Shown here piece by piece: positions 53,957-62,186 of a stretch of 64,000 nucleotides of DNA. Every line of letters starts with the position of its first letter. Position 1 is the first letter of the stretch. Below the pieces are notes generated by a model. It did no database searches. It saw only the letters and a list, made by a program, of their open reading frames with translations, and had not been told where the DNA came from. The stretch comes from Enterocloster alcoholdehydrogenati (GTDB lineage: Bacteria > Bacillota > Clostridia > Lachnospirales > Lachnospiraceae): the NCBI RefSeq assembly GCF_013282095.1, contig NZ_BLTJ01000005.1, forward strand, positions 124,001 through 188,000, read 5' to 3'. Both the position numbers and the translations under genes were made by a program.

Positions 53957-54772
53957 TCAGCTTCCTGCTGAAAAACCGTAGGAGGCAAATACGGACATGG
54001 CCTCATCGCTCTTTAAAAACGCTTCAAAGGTTTTCGCCTCCTGAGGATGGGCGCTCTTCTTTACCACTGCCACCGGGTAGATAACCGGCTTGGACAGGCT
54101 GCCCTCCGGCGCCTCAGCCACCACTTCCACCTTGTCCGCCATGCTGGCGGCATCCGTGGCATATACAATACCGGCATCTGCGCTGGAGACAGCCACCTGG
54201 TTTAATACCTCTGTCACATTCGATCCAAAGCTTACCTTATCCTGAATCTTATCCCAGATTCCAAGGTTTGTAAGAGCTTCCTCGGCGTACTGTCCGGCAG
54301 GAACACTGGCGGGATCGCCCAGGGCAATGGAAGCTGCCTCCTGGATGTCTGCAAAGTTTTTAAGCTCTGCCGCATTTCCTGAGGGAACGATGAGCACAAT
54401 CTTATTTTCCAGAAGATCGGTAATTGACTCTGTATCGATCAGCCCCTCATCATTTAAGGCATTCATCTGCTTTTGTGCAGCCGACATAAATACATCCGCA
54501 TCAAGTCCCTCCTCAATCTGAGTCTGAAGCTTCCCTGAGCTGTCATAGATGCCTGTGACCGTAATATCTGGATTCTGCTCCTCAAACATGGGGATGAGTT
54601 CGTTCTCAAAGGCATTCTTTAAGCTGGCTGCCGCCGCCACCCGTATCTCGGTGTGTTTGCTGTCATTGGCTGACGTTGTCTCTGTTTCCTTTGCTCCATT
54701 GGAACAGCCTGCCAGCATTCCTGCTGCCAGAAGGACAGCTGCCGTCATACGGATCTGTTTTCTCATTTTCAT
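53957..54772 (-). CDS. modA: Molybdate-binding lipoprotein
   Basis: 271 residues with a lipoprotein signal (LAAGMLAGC, Cys at about residue 23) and a periplasmic-binding fold. ModA-type oxyanion motifs: VAAAASLKNAFEN, IYDSSGKLQTQI, DVFMSAAQKQM, GDPASVPAGQYAEE, SSADAGIVYATDA. It delivers molybdate or tungstate to ModBC. First transport gene of the mod set; 64 nt before modB. Confidence 0.95.
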   Translation of the reverse strand: MKMRKQIRMTAAVLLAAGMLAGCSNGAKETETTSANDSKHTEIRVAAAASLKNAFENELIPMFEEQNPDITVTGIYDSSGKLQTQIEEGLDADVFMSAAQKQMNALNDEGLIDTESITDLLENKIVLIVPSGNAAELKNFADIQEAASIALGDPASVPAGQYAEEALTNLGIWDKIQDKVSFGSNVTEVLNQVAVSSADAGIVYATDAASMADKVEVVAEAPEGSLSKPVIYPVAVVKKSAHPQEAKTFEAFLKSDEAMSVFASYGFSAGS

Positions 54773-54822
54773 TTTCTCTGTTCTCCCTTCTTTTTTCTCT
54801 CATCTTCCTTATCCGACGTCCC

Positions 54823-55782
54823 TTATCGGGCGCATTCAGAGGCGCTTCCCCGTAAAATCCGGATCCCGTGATCCAGCGGATCCAGAATGTACCCCAGGCT
54901 CTCTCTCACTGCCTTGGGACTTCCCGGAAGATTTACGATCACCGTACCCTTTCGGATCACCGATACGCCCCGGCCCAGCATGGCCCGGTTGGTCACTTCC
55001 ATGGATTTACAGCGAATAGCCTCAGCGATACCGGGAGCGATGCGGTCTGCCACCGCCAGAGTGGCCTCCGGCGTCTGATCCCGGAGAGAAAAGCCAGTTC
55101 CTCCGCTTGTCACCACCAGATCCAGCTGACGGGCATCTGCCAGACGAATCAGCTGTGTCTTAAGCATTTCCGGATCATCGGGCAGAATCAGCGTCTCCGC
55201 CACCTCATATCCGGCCTGCTCCAGCATTTCCTTTGCCGCAGGTCCGCTCTCGTCCGTCCGCTCGCCTCTGGCCCCCTTATCGCTTAAGGTGATAACTGCC
55301 GCCTGGAACGGACGGTCTTTTGACGGAAAAATTGTTTCCATGGTATCGCCGGAACGGATCCGTCCTCCTTTTAATACCCGTGCAAATACTCCCTCTCTGG
55401 GCATGATACATTCTCCCATTTTGTGAAAGATAGCGCAATGGCTGTGACATTCTTTGCCGATCTGGGTCATTTCCAGAACCGCATCCCCGGCACAAAAACG
55501 GGTTCCTACCGGCAGAGAGCTGAAATCAATCCCTTCAACCACCAGGTTTTCCCCGAAGGCCCCATCCTCTACGCCGGCCCCACGGTCGTTAAATTCCTTT
55601 ATTTTATCATAGGAAAGAAGACTGACCTGACGGTGCCATTTTCCTCCGTGGGCGTCGCCTTTAATTCCAAAATTTTCCAGAAAACAGCCTTCCTCTATGC
55701 TGTGTTTCTCTGTTCCCTTGCGACTGCTGATACAGATCGCCCGAACAACCCCCACAGGCCCTTTCCTCTCCTTCTCGTCCAT
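54823..55782 (-). CDS. MOSC-MogA fusion protein
   Basis: 319 residues in two parts. Residues about 1-150 form a MOSC domain (ENFGIKGDAHGGKWHRQVSLLS, FGENLVVEGI, KECHSHCAIFHKMGECIMPREG), which binds molybdenum cofactor and carries sulfur. Residues about 158-319 form a MogA/MoaB domain (AVITLSDKGARGERTDESGP, TSGGTGFSLRDQTPEAT, NLPGSPKAVRE), which adenylates molybdopterin. GGAGG before the ATG; 3 nt after moaA. The fusion would couple adenylation to later cofactor handling. Confidence 0.9.
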   Translation of the reverse strand: MDEKERKGPVGVVRAICISSRKGTEKHSIEEGCFLENFGIKGDAHGGKWHRQVSLLSYDKIKEFNDRGAGVEDGAFGENLVVEGIDFSSLPVGTRFCAGDAVLEMTQIGKECHSHCAIFHKMGECIMPREGVFARVLKGGRIRSGDTMETIFPSKDRPFQAAVITLSDKGARGERTDESGPAAKEMLEQAGYEVAETLILPDDPEMLKTQLIRLADARQLDLVVTSGGTGFSLRDQTPEATLAVADRIAPGIAEAIRCKSMEVTNRAMLGRGVSVIRKGTVIVNLPGSPKAVRESLGYILDPLDHGIRILRGSASECAR

Positions 55783-55785
55783 TTT

Positions 55786-56841
55786 TCATCCTCCGATCGA
55801 ACTCATATTGTGTGATTCCGTGATTCGGCCCGGCGTCTCAAAACAATGAGCCCTGGGTTTTTTAAGGATCGCAGCTTCCATCGCCGTCTGCAGACGCCTC
55901 TGCAAACATTCCTCATGGATATCCAATCCATCCGGCCAGCCAAAGCGGCTTTCTTCTTCCGGCCGTTTTATCCCCTCTCTTAACACCGCCCGCAAATCGA
56001 TTCCGTCCTCGTAACAGAGACAGGTCTTTAGATAGCCTCCGGCAGTCAGCCGCACCCGGTTGCAGGAAGAGCAGAACATTCTGTGGACCGCACTGATCAG
56101 GCCAATGCTCCCCTGAAAACCGGCCGGCTTATAATAAACCGCAGGGCCGAAACCATGCTTTTTACTGTCCTTTTTTAAGCCCGGATATGTGGTTTGAAGC
56201 TCCGAAAGCAGGGTTCTATGATCGATGGTCTTAAACTGCTTTCCATAGCCAATGGGCATTATTTCTATAAAACGCACATCCACCGGATATTGCCTGGCAA
56301 GCTCCGCTATAGAAAGCCAGCTGTTTTCCCTCTTTCCCGGCCCGTCCTTCCATTGATTAAAATCAATTGAGACCGCATTGATCTTCACAGGAATGGGAAG
56401 CTCACTTGCCCCGCAGATCACCCCCATTACCTTATCCAGGGCATCTGCGCCAGTGATGGCCTTATATAGCGCTCTATCCAGGGTGTCCAGACTGATATTG
56501 ACCGCGTCCAGTCCGGCATCCAGCAGCTCATCCATATAAGTTCCCAGGAGAACTCCGTTGGTCGTCAGGGTTACCTTCTCAATGCCCGGAACCCTTTTAA
56601 GCCTCCTTATAAGCTGAGTACAATCCTTCCTCACAAGAGGCTCCCCGCCGGTAACCTTAATGTTTCGGATCCCCAGACGCGCCGCGCAGACAGCAATAGC
56701 CTCAAGCTCTTCCAATGACAGGATATCCCATCTGGAGATGCATTGGATCCCATGAGGCATACAGTACCGGCATCGAAGATTGCAGCGGTCAGTAACGGAT
56801 ATCCGCATATAATCTATCTCCCGTCCTGTCCCGTCCTTCAT
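55786..56841 (-). CDS. moaA: GTP 3',8-cyclase (molybdenum cofactor)
   Basis: Radical SAM enzyme that makes 3',8-cyclo-GTP, the first step of Moco synthesis. 351 residues. The N-terminal cluster is C20-x3-C24-x2-C27 (CNLRCRYC); the C-terminal GTP cluster is CSSC-x13-C. The essential C-terminal GlyGly is present (SSIGG). Its ATG overlaps the moaC stop by 4 nt. Confidence 0.97.
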   Translation of the reverse strand: MKDGTGREIDYMRISVTDRCNLRCRYCMPHGIQCISRWDILSLEELEAIAVCAARLGIRNIKVTGGEPLVRKDCTQLIRRLKRVPGIEKVTLTTNGVLLGTYMDELLDAGLDAVNISLDTLDRALYKAITGADALDKVMGVICGASELPIPVKINAVSIDFNQWKDGPGKRENSWLSIAELARQYPVDVRFIEIMPIGYGKQFKTIDHRTLLSELQTTYPGLKKDSKKHGFGPAVYYKPAGFQGSIGLISAVHRMFCSSCNRVRLTAGGYLKTCLCYEDGIDLRAVLREGIKRPEEESRFGWPDGLDIHEECLQRRLQTAMEAAILKKPRAHCFETPGRITESHNMSSIGG

Positions 56842-57335
56842 CCTTTGCGCTCCTGCTCCCTTCCTTCATTGCAAAACTCGCCGCTTTTGCCGCCGGATTT
56901 ATGAGCCAGATAAATATGCCCCAGTTCCATGGTCTTATCCACTGCCTTGCACATATCATAAATGGTAAGAAGAGCCACATTCACTCCGGTCAGAGCCTCC
57001 ATCTCCACACCGGTACGTCCGGCAGTCCGGGCCGTGCAGACAGCCTCAATCTCATTTCTCTCCTCATGAACCATAAAATCCACTGTCAGTTTCGTCAGGT
57101 TCAGCAGATGGCACAGAGGAATCAGTTCCGAGGTTCGCTTGGCTCCCATGATTCCGGCCACACGGGCCACCCCCAGCACATCTCCCTTTTTCATTGTGCC
57201 TTCCTTCACCATTTTCAGGCATTCACGGCTCATAAAAATGCTTCCTCTTGCAGTGGCCTCCCGATTCGTCTCCTCTTTTTCACCCACATCCACCATCCAG
57301 GCATTTCCCTGTTCATCAAAATGTGAAAAATTCAT
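56838..57335 (-). CDS. moaC: Cyclic pyranopterin monophosphate synthase
   Basis: 165 residues, converts 3',8-cyclo-GTP to cPMP. Motifs are GNAWMVDVGEK, the GAKRTSELIPLCHLLNLT active-site strand and the ARTAGRTGVEMEALTGVNVALLTIYDMCKAVD helix. AAAGGAG precedes the ATG at 57335; an ATG seven codons earlier overlaps the gene upstream. Followed by moaA. Confidence 0.97.
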   Translation of the reverse strand: MNFSHFDEQGNAWMVDVGEKEETNREATARGSIFMSRECLKMVKEGTMKKGDVLGVARVAGIMGAKRTSELIPLCHLLNLTKLTVDFMVHEERNEIEAVCTARTAGRTGVEMEALTGVNVALLTIYDMCKAVDKTMELGHIYLAHKSGGKSGEFCNEGREQERKG

Positions 57336-57339
57336 TATT

Positions 57340-58398
57340 CTAGACTCCTTTTCCAAATCCGCAGTTTGGGAAGGTACACACCGGACAGTCCAGACACAGA
57401 CCGCCCTGTCCCAAAGCAGCCAGTTCCTCCGGTGTCACCTCGTCATCTGCCATCACTCTCGGCAGGATAAGATCAAAAATAGTTCTCCTGGCGTACATCA
57501 CGCAGCCGGGAAGGCCCATGACAGCCGCTGTGCGGCTTGTTCCCTTCTCCTTTACCTCCAGATAGGCTAACAAAAACATGGCTCCTGGAAGGACGGGAGC
57601 ACCGTAGGATACCACTCTGGCACCCGTATTTTTGATGGCGAGAGGGGTCTTGTCATCGGGGTCCACGCTCATGCCACCGGTACAGACCACTATGTCTGCA
57701 CCTTTTTTGACCATATCCAAAATAGACGCTGTGACCTTTTTATCGTCATCATTCCAGGTCACATGATCGATGATCTCGGTGCCAAATTCCCTCATTTTTT
57801 CCCGGATAACCGGGGTAAATGTATCCTGGATACGGCCATAGAAAACCTCATTTCCCGTAGTGATGATCCCTGCCTTTTTATGTACAAACGGCTTTAGCTC
57901 CAGGATGGGACGGCCGCCGGTAGCGCGAAGCGCGCATTCTTTGGCCTGCCTCATCCTTTCCTCCTCGATCATCAGAGGAATGATACGGGTACCTGCCAGC
58001 CTGTCTCCCTTTTTTACGGCAAAATTTCCATGGCGGGAGGCAATCATCATCTGGCCGAAACCGTTGACCGCTTTTAAGCCCTGATTGTCTACTTTCAGCA
58101 GACCGTCGCAGGACGCCGTAAGTTCAATCTTGCCTTCCTTTGCCTGGGAGCGCTCCATATGACTGCCCCGGCACAGCGCGCACAGAATCTCGGCCGCATC
58201 ATTCTCATGGAGCATTCCCTCCTCCTTCTCCCAGACGTAGAGCTGATCTTTTCCTGCGCTTAAGAGAACGGGAATATCCTCCTTTGTGACAATATGCCCC
58301 TTGCGAAATACGGCATCCTTGGAAACACCCTTTATGATTCGGGTAATGTCGTGACAGAGCACCGCTCCTTCTGCATCCGTTGTTTGGATCAGTTTCAT
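57340..58398 (-). CDS. MoeA-like molybdopterin-binding protein with Cys-rich tail
   Basis: 352 residues. The central MoaB/MoeA-type domain is clear (AGIITTGNEVFYGRIQD, VCTGGMSVDPDDKTP, YGAPVLPGAMFLLAYL, VMGLPGCVMYARRTIFDLILP). The N-terminal MoeA domains are reduced. The C-terminus ends in four cysteines, C-x2-C-x2-C-x4-C (CLDCPVCTFPNC), absent from classical MoeA and suited to an Fe-S cluster or metal. It heads the nine-gene Mo operon directly after a promoter (58447-58475). It may insert Mo or tailor the cofactor for hydroxylases. Confidence 0.85.
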   Translation of the reverse strand: MKLIQTTDAEGAVLCHDITRIIKGVSKDAVFRKGHIVTKEDIPVLLSAGKDQLYVWEKEEGMLHENDAAEILCALCRGSHMERSQAKEGKIELTASCDGLLKVDNQGLKAVNGFGQMMIASRHGNFAVKKGDRLAGTRIIPLMIEEERMRQAKECALRATGGRPILELKPFVHKKAGIITTGNEVFYGRIQDTFTPVIREKMREFGTEIIDHVTWNDDDKKVTASILDMVKKGADIVVCTGGMSVDPDDKTPLAIKNTGARVVSYGAPVLPGAMFLLAYLEVKEKGTSRTAAVMGLPGCVMYARRTIFDLILPRVMADDEVTPEELAALGQGGLCLDCPVCTFPNCGFGKGV

Positions 58399-58446
58399 AT
58401 GCTGTAACCTCCACCGTTATTGATTCGTAAAAATAACGCTAATGAA

Positions 58447-58475
58447 ATGATAGCACGGCTGGAAGGGTTTGTAAA
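58447..58475 (-). promoter_or_regulatory. Promoter of the Mo-cofactor operon
   Basis: TTTACA (58470-58475), 17-nt spacer, TATCAT (58447-58452) on the minus strand, about 50 nt before the MoeA-like ATG. No Moco-riboswitch-like structure is visible between. Confidence 0.65.
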
Positions 58476-58477
58476 CC

Positions 58478-58645
58478 TCAATCCCTTTGAAAACGAACGG
58501 TTAATTTACAAAGTGGACGCTGGATTTTTAAGATCGGTTCTGCCGCTTTTTTCTTCATCGCACGAAGGATCTGTAAAATTTTATCCTCCTCTGCGTTTCG
58601 CTCCGTATATGCACGAATACTTCTTCTGTGAAAAATAGCATCCAT
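58478..58645 (-). pseudogene. Nitroreductase family N-terminal remnant
   Basis: An ATG with GGAG upstream opens a frame that starts MDAIFHRRSIRAYTER and continues to ILQILRAM, the N-terminal FMN-binding signature of nitroreductases (usually ...RRSIR-F/Y-T...LLxAAMxAPS). After about 28 residues similarity ends and a stop follows at codon 56. The remaining ~140 residues are missing. The remnant lies directly upstream of the Mo-operon promoter, so its loss may have created that promoter position. Confidence 0.55.
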
Positions 58646-58691
58646 TGCTGCTCCATTCTTCCCAGTTATATTATATCCCGGTCTCAGCAAA

Positions 58692-58742
58692 CAAAAAAAG
58701 AATCTGCTGCTTCCTTCAAATCAGGATGAAACAGATTCCTTT
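58692..58742 (-). terminator. Intrinsic terminator after the YerC-like gene
   Basis: Minus strand GGAATCTG...CATCCT pairs with AGGAAGCAGCAGATTC, followed by TTTTTTT. Confidence 0.85.
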
Positions 58743-58776
58743 TGCTGTTTAAAAGATGCGAATTTCCAGCCGCGGC

Positions 58777-59094
58777 CTATTCCTTTTCCGAACCGCCTGA
58801 TCCGTCCTCTAAATTCAGACGGGTAAATACCATGTCGTAGCCGTCGCTTCCATAGTTAAGAGATCGGTTTACACGGCTGATAGTAGCGGTGGAAGCGCCC
58901 GTTTTTTCCGCAATCTCCAAATAGGTCTTGCCCTCTCTGAGCATCTTGGCTACCTCGTAGCGCTGAGAAAGGGAAAGGAGCTCATTAATGGTGCAGACAT
59001 CTTCAAAAAATTTGTAACATTCTTCCGGGCTTTCAAGGGTAAGGATCGCGTCAAATAAGTGATCCACAGCTTCTGTTTTGATTTTTTTATTCAT
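58777..59094 (-). CDS. TrpR-related YerC/YecD family DNA-binding protein
   Basis: 105 residues with the Trp repressor-like helical fold. ESPEECYKFFEDVCTINELLSLSQRYEVAKML and the helix-turn-helix KTYLEIAEKTGASTATISRVNRSL match the YerC/YecD family, whose targets are poorly known. AAGGAG precedes the ATG. It stands alone with its own terminator. Confidence 0.9.
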   Translation of the reverse strand: MNKKIKTEAVDHLFDAILTLESPEECYKFFEDVCTINELLSLSQRYEVAKMLREGKTYLEIAEKTGASTATISRVNRSLNYGSDGYDMVFTRLNLEDGSGGSEKE

Positions 59095-59263
59095 GCTTTT
59101 ATCATCTCCTTATGGCTGTGATTGATTTATCCTGGGCTGTTTTTCCCTGATAGGGGGAAACAGGATGACATTTTCATACTCAATGGTTACTGCGTTTTTT
59201 GCTGTCCCCAATCATTTTAACATATTAAAGTTTGAAAGTCCATATCTGAAACAAGGAGATGTT

Positions 59264-59296
59264 GGGAAAATATACTATATGGGAAAATATACTATA
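59264..59296. repeat. 17-bp tandem direct repeat upstream of fumC
   Basis: GGGAAAATATACTATAT (59264-59280) followed directly by GGGAAAATATACTATA (59281-59296). It lies about 50-80 nt before the fumC promoter. It may be a regulator site or a local duplication. The rest of the 59095-59344 gap shows no gene. Confidence 0.75.
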
Positions 59297-59344
59297 ATAT
59301 GTAAAAAGTCAGCCGTATAACCCCTGGCACATATCTGTGTCCTC

Positions 59345-59373
59345 TTGTCCGCAGACGGTATGTATGTTATACT
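59345..59373 (+). promoter_or_regulatory. SigA-type promoter of fumC
   Basis: TTGTCC (59345-59350), 17-nt spacer, TATACT (59368-59373). The transcript would begin with the hairpin at 59391-59431. Confidence 0.65.
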
Positions 59374-59390
59374 ATACAGCGAATAATAGG

Positions 59391-59431
59391 GGATCTGCAG
59401 GCAGTCCTGTCCGGGCTCTGCCTGCAGATCC
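59391..59431 (+). other. Perfect 14-bp stem-loop in the fumC 5' UTR
   Basis: GGATCTGCAGGCAG (59391-59404) pairs exactly with 59418-59431, loop 13 nt. It lies near the predicted 5' end, with no U-tract, so an mRNA-stabilising 5' hairpin is more likely than attenuation. Confidence 0.65.
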
Positions 59432-59462
59432 TGCAACCTACATAAAAGGAGGCCAATCATAT

Positions 59463-60827
59463 ATGCAGTACCGCATTGAACATGATTCCATGGGAGAGAT
59501 CCAGGTTCCCGCCGACCGCTACTGGGGCGCCCAGACCCAGCGGAGTTTTGAGAATTTCAAGATCGGAACAGAAAAAATCCCCATGGAAGTAATCCGGGCC
59601 TTTGCCATCCTTAAGAAAGCGGCAGCCATGGCAAATAACCGGCTTGGCAGACTGGATGAAAAACGGCTGTCTCTTATAAGCGCCGCCTGTGATGAGATCC
59701 TTATGGGGAAACTGGACGAACACTTCCCACTGGCCGTATGGCAGACAGGAAGCGGCACTCAGTCCAATATGAATGTAAATGAAGTCATCGCCAACCGTGG
59801 AAATGAAATCGCCGGGGAAAAGCTGCTTCATCCCAACGATCATTCCAATATGTCCCAGAGCTCCAACGATACCTTCCCCACTGCCATGCACATCGCAGCG
59901 GCAACGGAGATCGAGGATAAGCTCTTCCCGGCTCTGGATCTGCTCATCATTACCTTTGACCGCCTTATGAAGGAAAACGAGGGCATCATAAAAACAGGAC
60001 GCACCCATCTTCAGGATGCCACCCCCATTACATTTTCCCAGGAAATCAGCGGCTGGAAAAATATGCTGGAAAAATCAAAGGAAATGCTGACCTTAAGTTT
60101 AAAGGGCCTGCGTGAACTGGCTCTGGGCGGAACCGCAGTGGGAACCGGCCTAAACGCTCCCAGAGGCTTTGACACCGAGGTGGCAAAGGCTGTTTCCGAG
60201 CTTACAGGCAAAGAATTTGTCACGGCTGCCAACAAGTTCCATTCTCTCACCAGCAAGGATGAGCTTGTTTTCGCCCACGGAGCGTTAAAGGGCCTGGCGG
60301 CCGATATGATGAAGATTGCAAATGATATCCGCTGGCTTTCCAGCGGCCCGCGCTGCGGTCTTGGAGAGATCTTTATCCCCGAAAATGAACCTGGCAGCTC
60401 CATCATGCCCGGCAAGGTAAATCCCACCCAATGCGAGGCTGTCACTATGGTCGCGGTTCAGGTCATGGCAAACGATGTAGCCGTAGGCATGGCAGCCTCC
60501 CAGGGCAATTTTGAGTTAAACGTATTTATGCCCGTATGTATTTACAATTTCCTCCAGTCCGTCCGCCTTCTCGCTGACGCTCTGGTATCATTTAACCGTC
60601 ATTGCGCCGCCGGCATCCGGCCAAACCGGGAAAAGATGGACGAAAATCTCCGTCGCTCCCTGATGCTTGTAACCTGCCTAAATCCTTATATCGGCTATGA
60701 AAATGCGGCCAAAACAGCCAAAAAGGCCTATAAGGAAAATATTTCCCTGAAAGAGGCCTGTGTTTCCCTGGGCTTTCTCACAGATGAGGCTTTTGACGAG
60801 GTATTCCGGCCGGAAGCCATGGTCTGA
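59463..60827 (+). CDS. fumC: Fumarate hydratase, class II
   Basis: Reversible hydration of fumarate to malate, no Fe-S cluster. From the ATG at 59463 (AAAGGAGG upstream) it is 454 residues. Motifs are DRYWGAQTQRSFENFKIG, VWQTGSGTQSNMNVNEVIANR, KTGRTHLQDATPI and the signature GSSIMPGKVNPTQ. It is followed by malic enzyme on the same strand, so fumarate-malate-pyruvate flow is implied. An aspartase role is less likely given NEVIANR. Confidence 0.95.
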   Translation: MQYRIEHDSMGEIQVPADRYWGAQTQRSFENFKIGTEKIPMEVIRAFAILKKAAAMANNRLGRLDEKRLSLISAACDEILMGKLDEHFPLAVWQTGSGTQSNMNVNEVIANRGNEIAGEKLLHPNDHSNMSQSSNDTFPTAMHIAAATEIEDKLFPALDLLIITFDRLMKENEGIIKTGRTHLQDATPITFSQEISGWKNMLEKSKEMLTLSLKGLRELALGGTAVGTGLNAPRGFDTEVAKAVSELTGKEFVTAANKFHSLTSKDELVFAHGALKGLAADMMKIANDIRWLSSGPRCGLGEIFIPENEPGSSIMPGKVNPTQCEAVTMVAVQVMANDVAVGMAASQGNFELNVFMPVCIYNFLQSVRLLADALVSFNRHCAAGIRPNREKMDENLRRSLMLVTCLNPYIGYENAAKTAKKAYKENISLKEACVSLGFLTDEAFDEVFRPEAMV

Positions 60828-60874
60828 CGGCCCCATACACATTCGGGCATTCCCAGTATAAACCGCACAGCTGC

Positions 60875-60898
60875 CCCGGCAGAACCGAATCTGCCGGG
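60875..60898 (+). other. Stem-loop between fumC and malic enzyme
   Basis: CCCGGCAGA (60875-60883) pairs with TCTGCCGGG (60890-60898), loop 6 nt; no U-tract. Another operon-internal GC stem of the kind seen at 14471 and 59391. Confidence 0.5.
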
Positions 60899-60986
60899 AA
60901 ACAGCGGACACATACCATCTGATCCATGTTCCCGGACTTCTTACGATCTCCCGGAATGCACAATCAACCACAGGAGGAAAACCATC

Positions 60987-62156
60987 ATGGATATCAATCA
61001 GGCATCCCTGCAGATGCATTATGACCTTAACGGAAAGATCGAAGTTATTTCACGCAAGAAAATTGAGACAAGAGAGGATCTGTCTTTAGCCTACACCCCC
61101 GGAGTTGCCGAGCCGTGCCGCGTAATCGCCAGGGACTACGAGCAGTCCTTTAAGCTGACCCGCCGCTCCAACCTGGTAGCTGTCATCACTGACGGCACCG
61201 CTGTTTTGGGCCTTGGTGACATCGGCCCTGCTGCCGGTATGCCGGTTATGGAGGGAAAATGCGCCCTGTTTAAGGAATTTGCAGATGTGGACGCATTCCC
61301 CCTGTGCATCGACTCCAAGGATACTGATACCATTGTGCAGACCATCGCCCTGATCTCAAAAAGTTTCGGCGGCATTAACTTAGAGGATATTGCTGCCCCA
61401 CGGTGCTTTGAGATTGAGCGCCGCTTAAAGGAAATGTGCGACATCCCTGTATTTCACGACGACCAGCACGGCACTGCCATCGTTGTAGCTGCCGCTCTGT
61501 TGAATGCCATCAAGGTAACTGGCAAAGAAATGGGACAGCTGAGGATCGTAATCAACGGAGCTGGAGCCGCAGGCATTGCCATCGGAAAACACCTGATCAA
61601 CATGGGCTTTGGAAATGTGATCCTGTGCGATATCAACGGCATTATCTGCGAAGGGGATGAAGGCTTAAATCACGGTCAGGAGGAAATTTCTCATATCAGC
61701 AACCGGAACAAGGAGCACGGCACGCTTGCCGATGCCTTAGAGAACGCAGACGTTTTCATCGGCGTGTCCCGTCCAGGCCTGGTAACAAAGGAAATGGTAG
61801 CCTCCATGAACAGGGGCATCGTATTCCCCCTTGCCAACCCAACCCCTGAAATCATGCCTGACGAGGCGCTGGCAGGCGGCGCAGCTGTAGTGGGTACCGG
61901 CCGCTCTGACTTCCCCAACCAGATCAACAACGTGCTGGTATTCCCCGGCGTATTCAAGGGCGCTCTTTCCGTCCGCGCAAAGGAGATCACCGAATCCATG
62001 AAGCAGCGGGCTTCTTACGCCATTGCCGACATGATACCTGAGAATGAACTGACACCGGAAAACATCATCCCCTCTCCTCTCAACAAGGCTGTGGCTGACG
62101 TAGTAGCAAAAGCCGTAGCTGACGTGGCTGTGGAGGAAGGGATCGCACGGATCTGA
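60987..62156 (+). CDS. NAD(P)-dependent malic enzyme
   Basis: Oxidative decarboxylation of malate to pyruvate. 389 residues, the short bacterial form. Motifs: [13 protein letters not shown] (catalytic Tyr), [24 protein letters not shown], the metal/catalytic [13 protein letters not shown] and [15 protein letters not shown], then the Rossmann [19 protein letters not shown] precedes the ATG. Downstream of fumC by 159 nt. Cofactor preference is not decided here. Confidence 0.95.
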   Translation: MDINQASLQMHYDLNGKIEVISRKKIETREDLSLAYTPGVAEPCRVIARDYEQSFKLTRRSNLVAVITDGTAVLGLGDIGPAAGMPVMEGKCALFKEFADVDAFPLCIDSKDTDTIVQTIALISKSFGGINLEDIAAPRCFEIERRLKEMCDIPVFHDDQHGTAIVVAAALLNAIKVTGKEMGQLRIVINGAGAAGIAIGKHLINMGFGNVILCDINGIICEGDEGLNHGQEEISHISNRNKEHGTLADALENADVFIGVSRPGLVTKEMVASMNRGIVFPLANPTPEIMPDEALAGGAAVVGTGRSDFPNQINNVLVFPGVFKGALSVRAKEITESMKQRASYAIADMIPENELTPENIIPSPLNKAVADVVAKAVADVAVEEGIARI

Positions 62157-62186
62157 TATTGGCCGCGTATTGGAGCAAGAACAGAA

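Noticed and set aside
58399-58446. Moco riboswitch before the Mo operon
   Set aside because: Only about 48 nt separate the -10 and the ATG, too short for that structured RNA, and no matching stems are visible.
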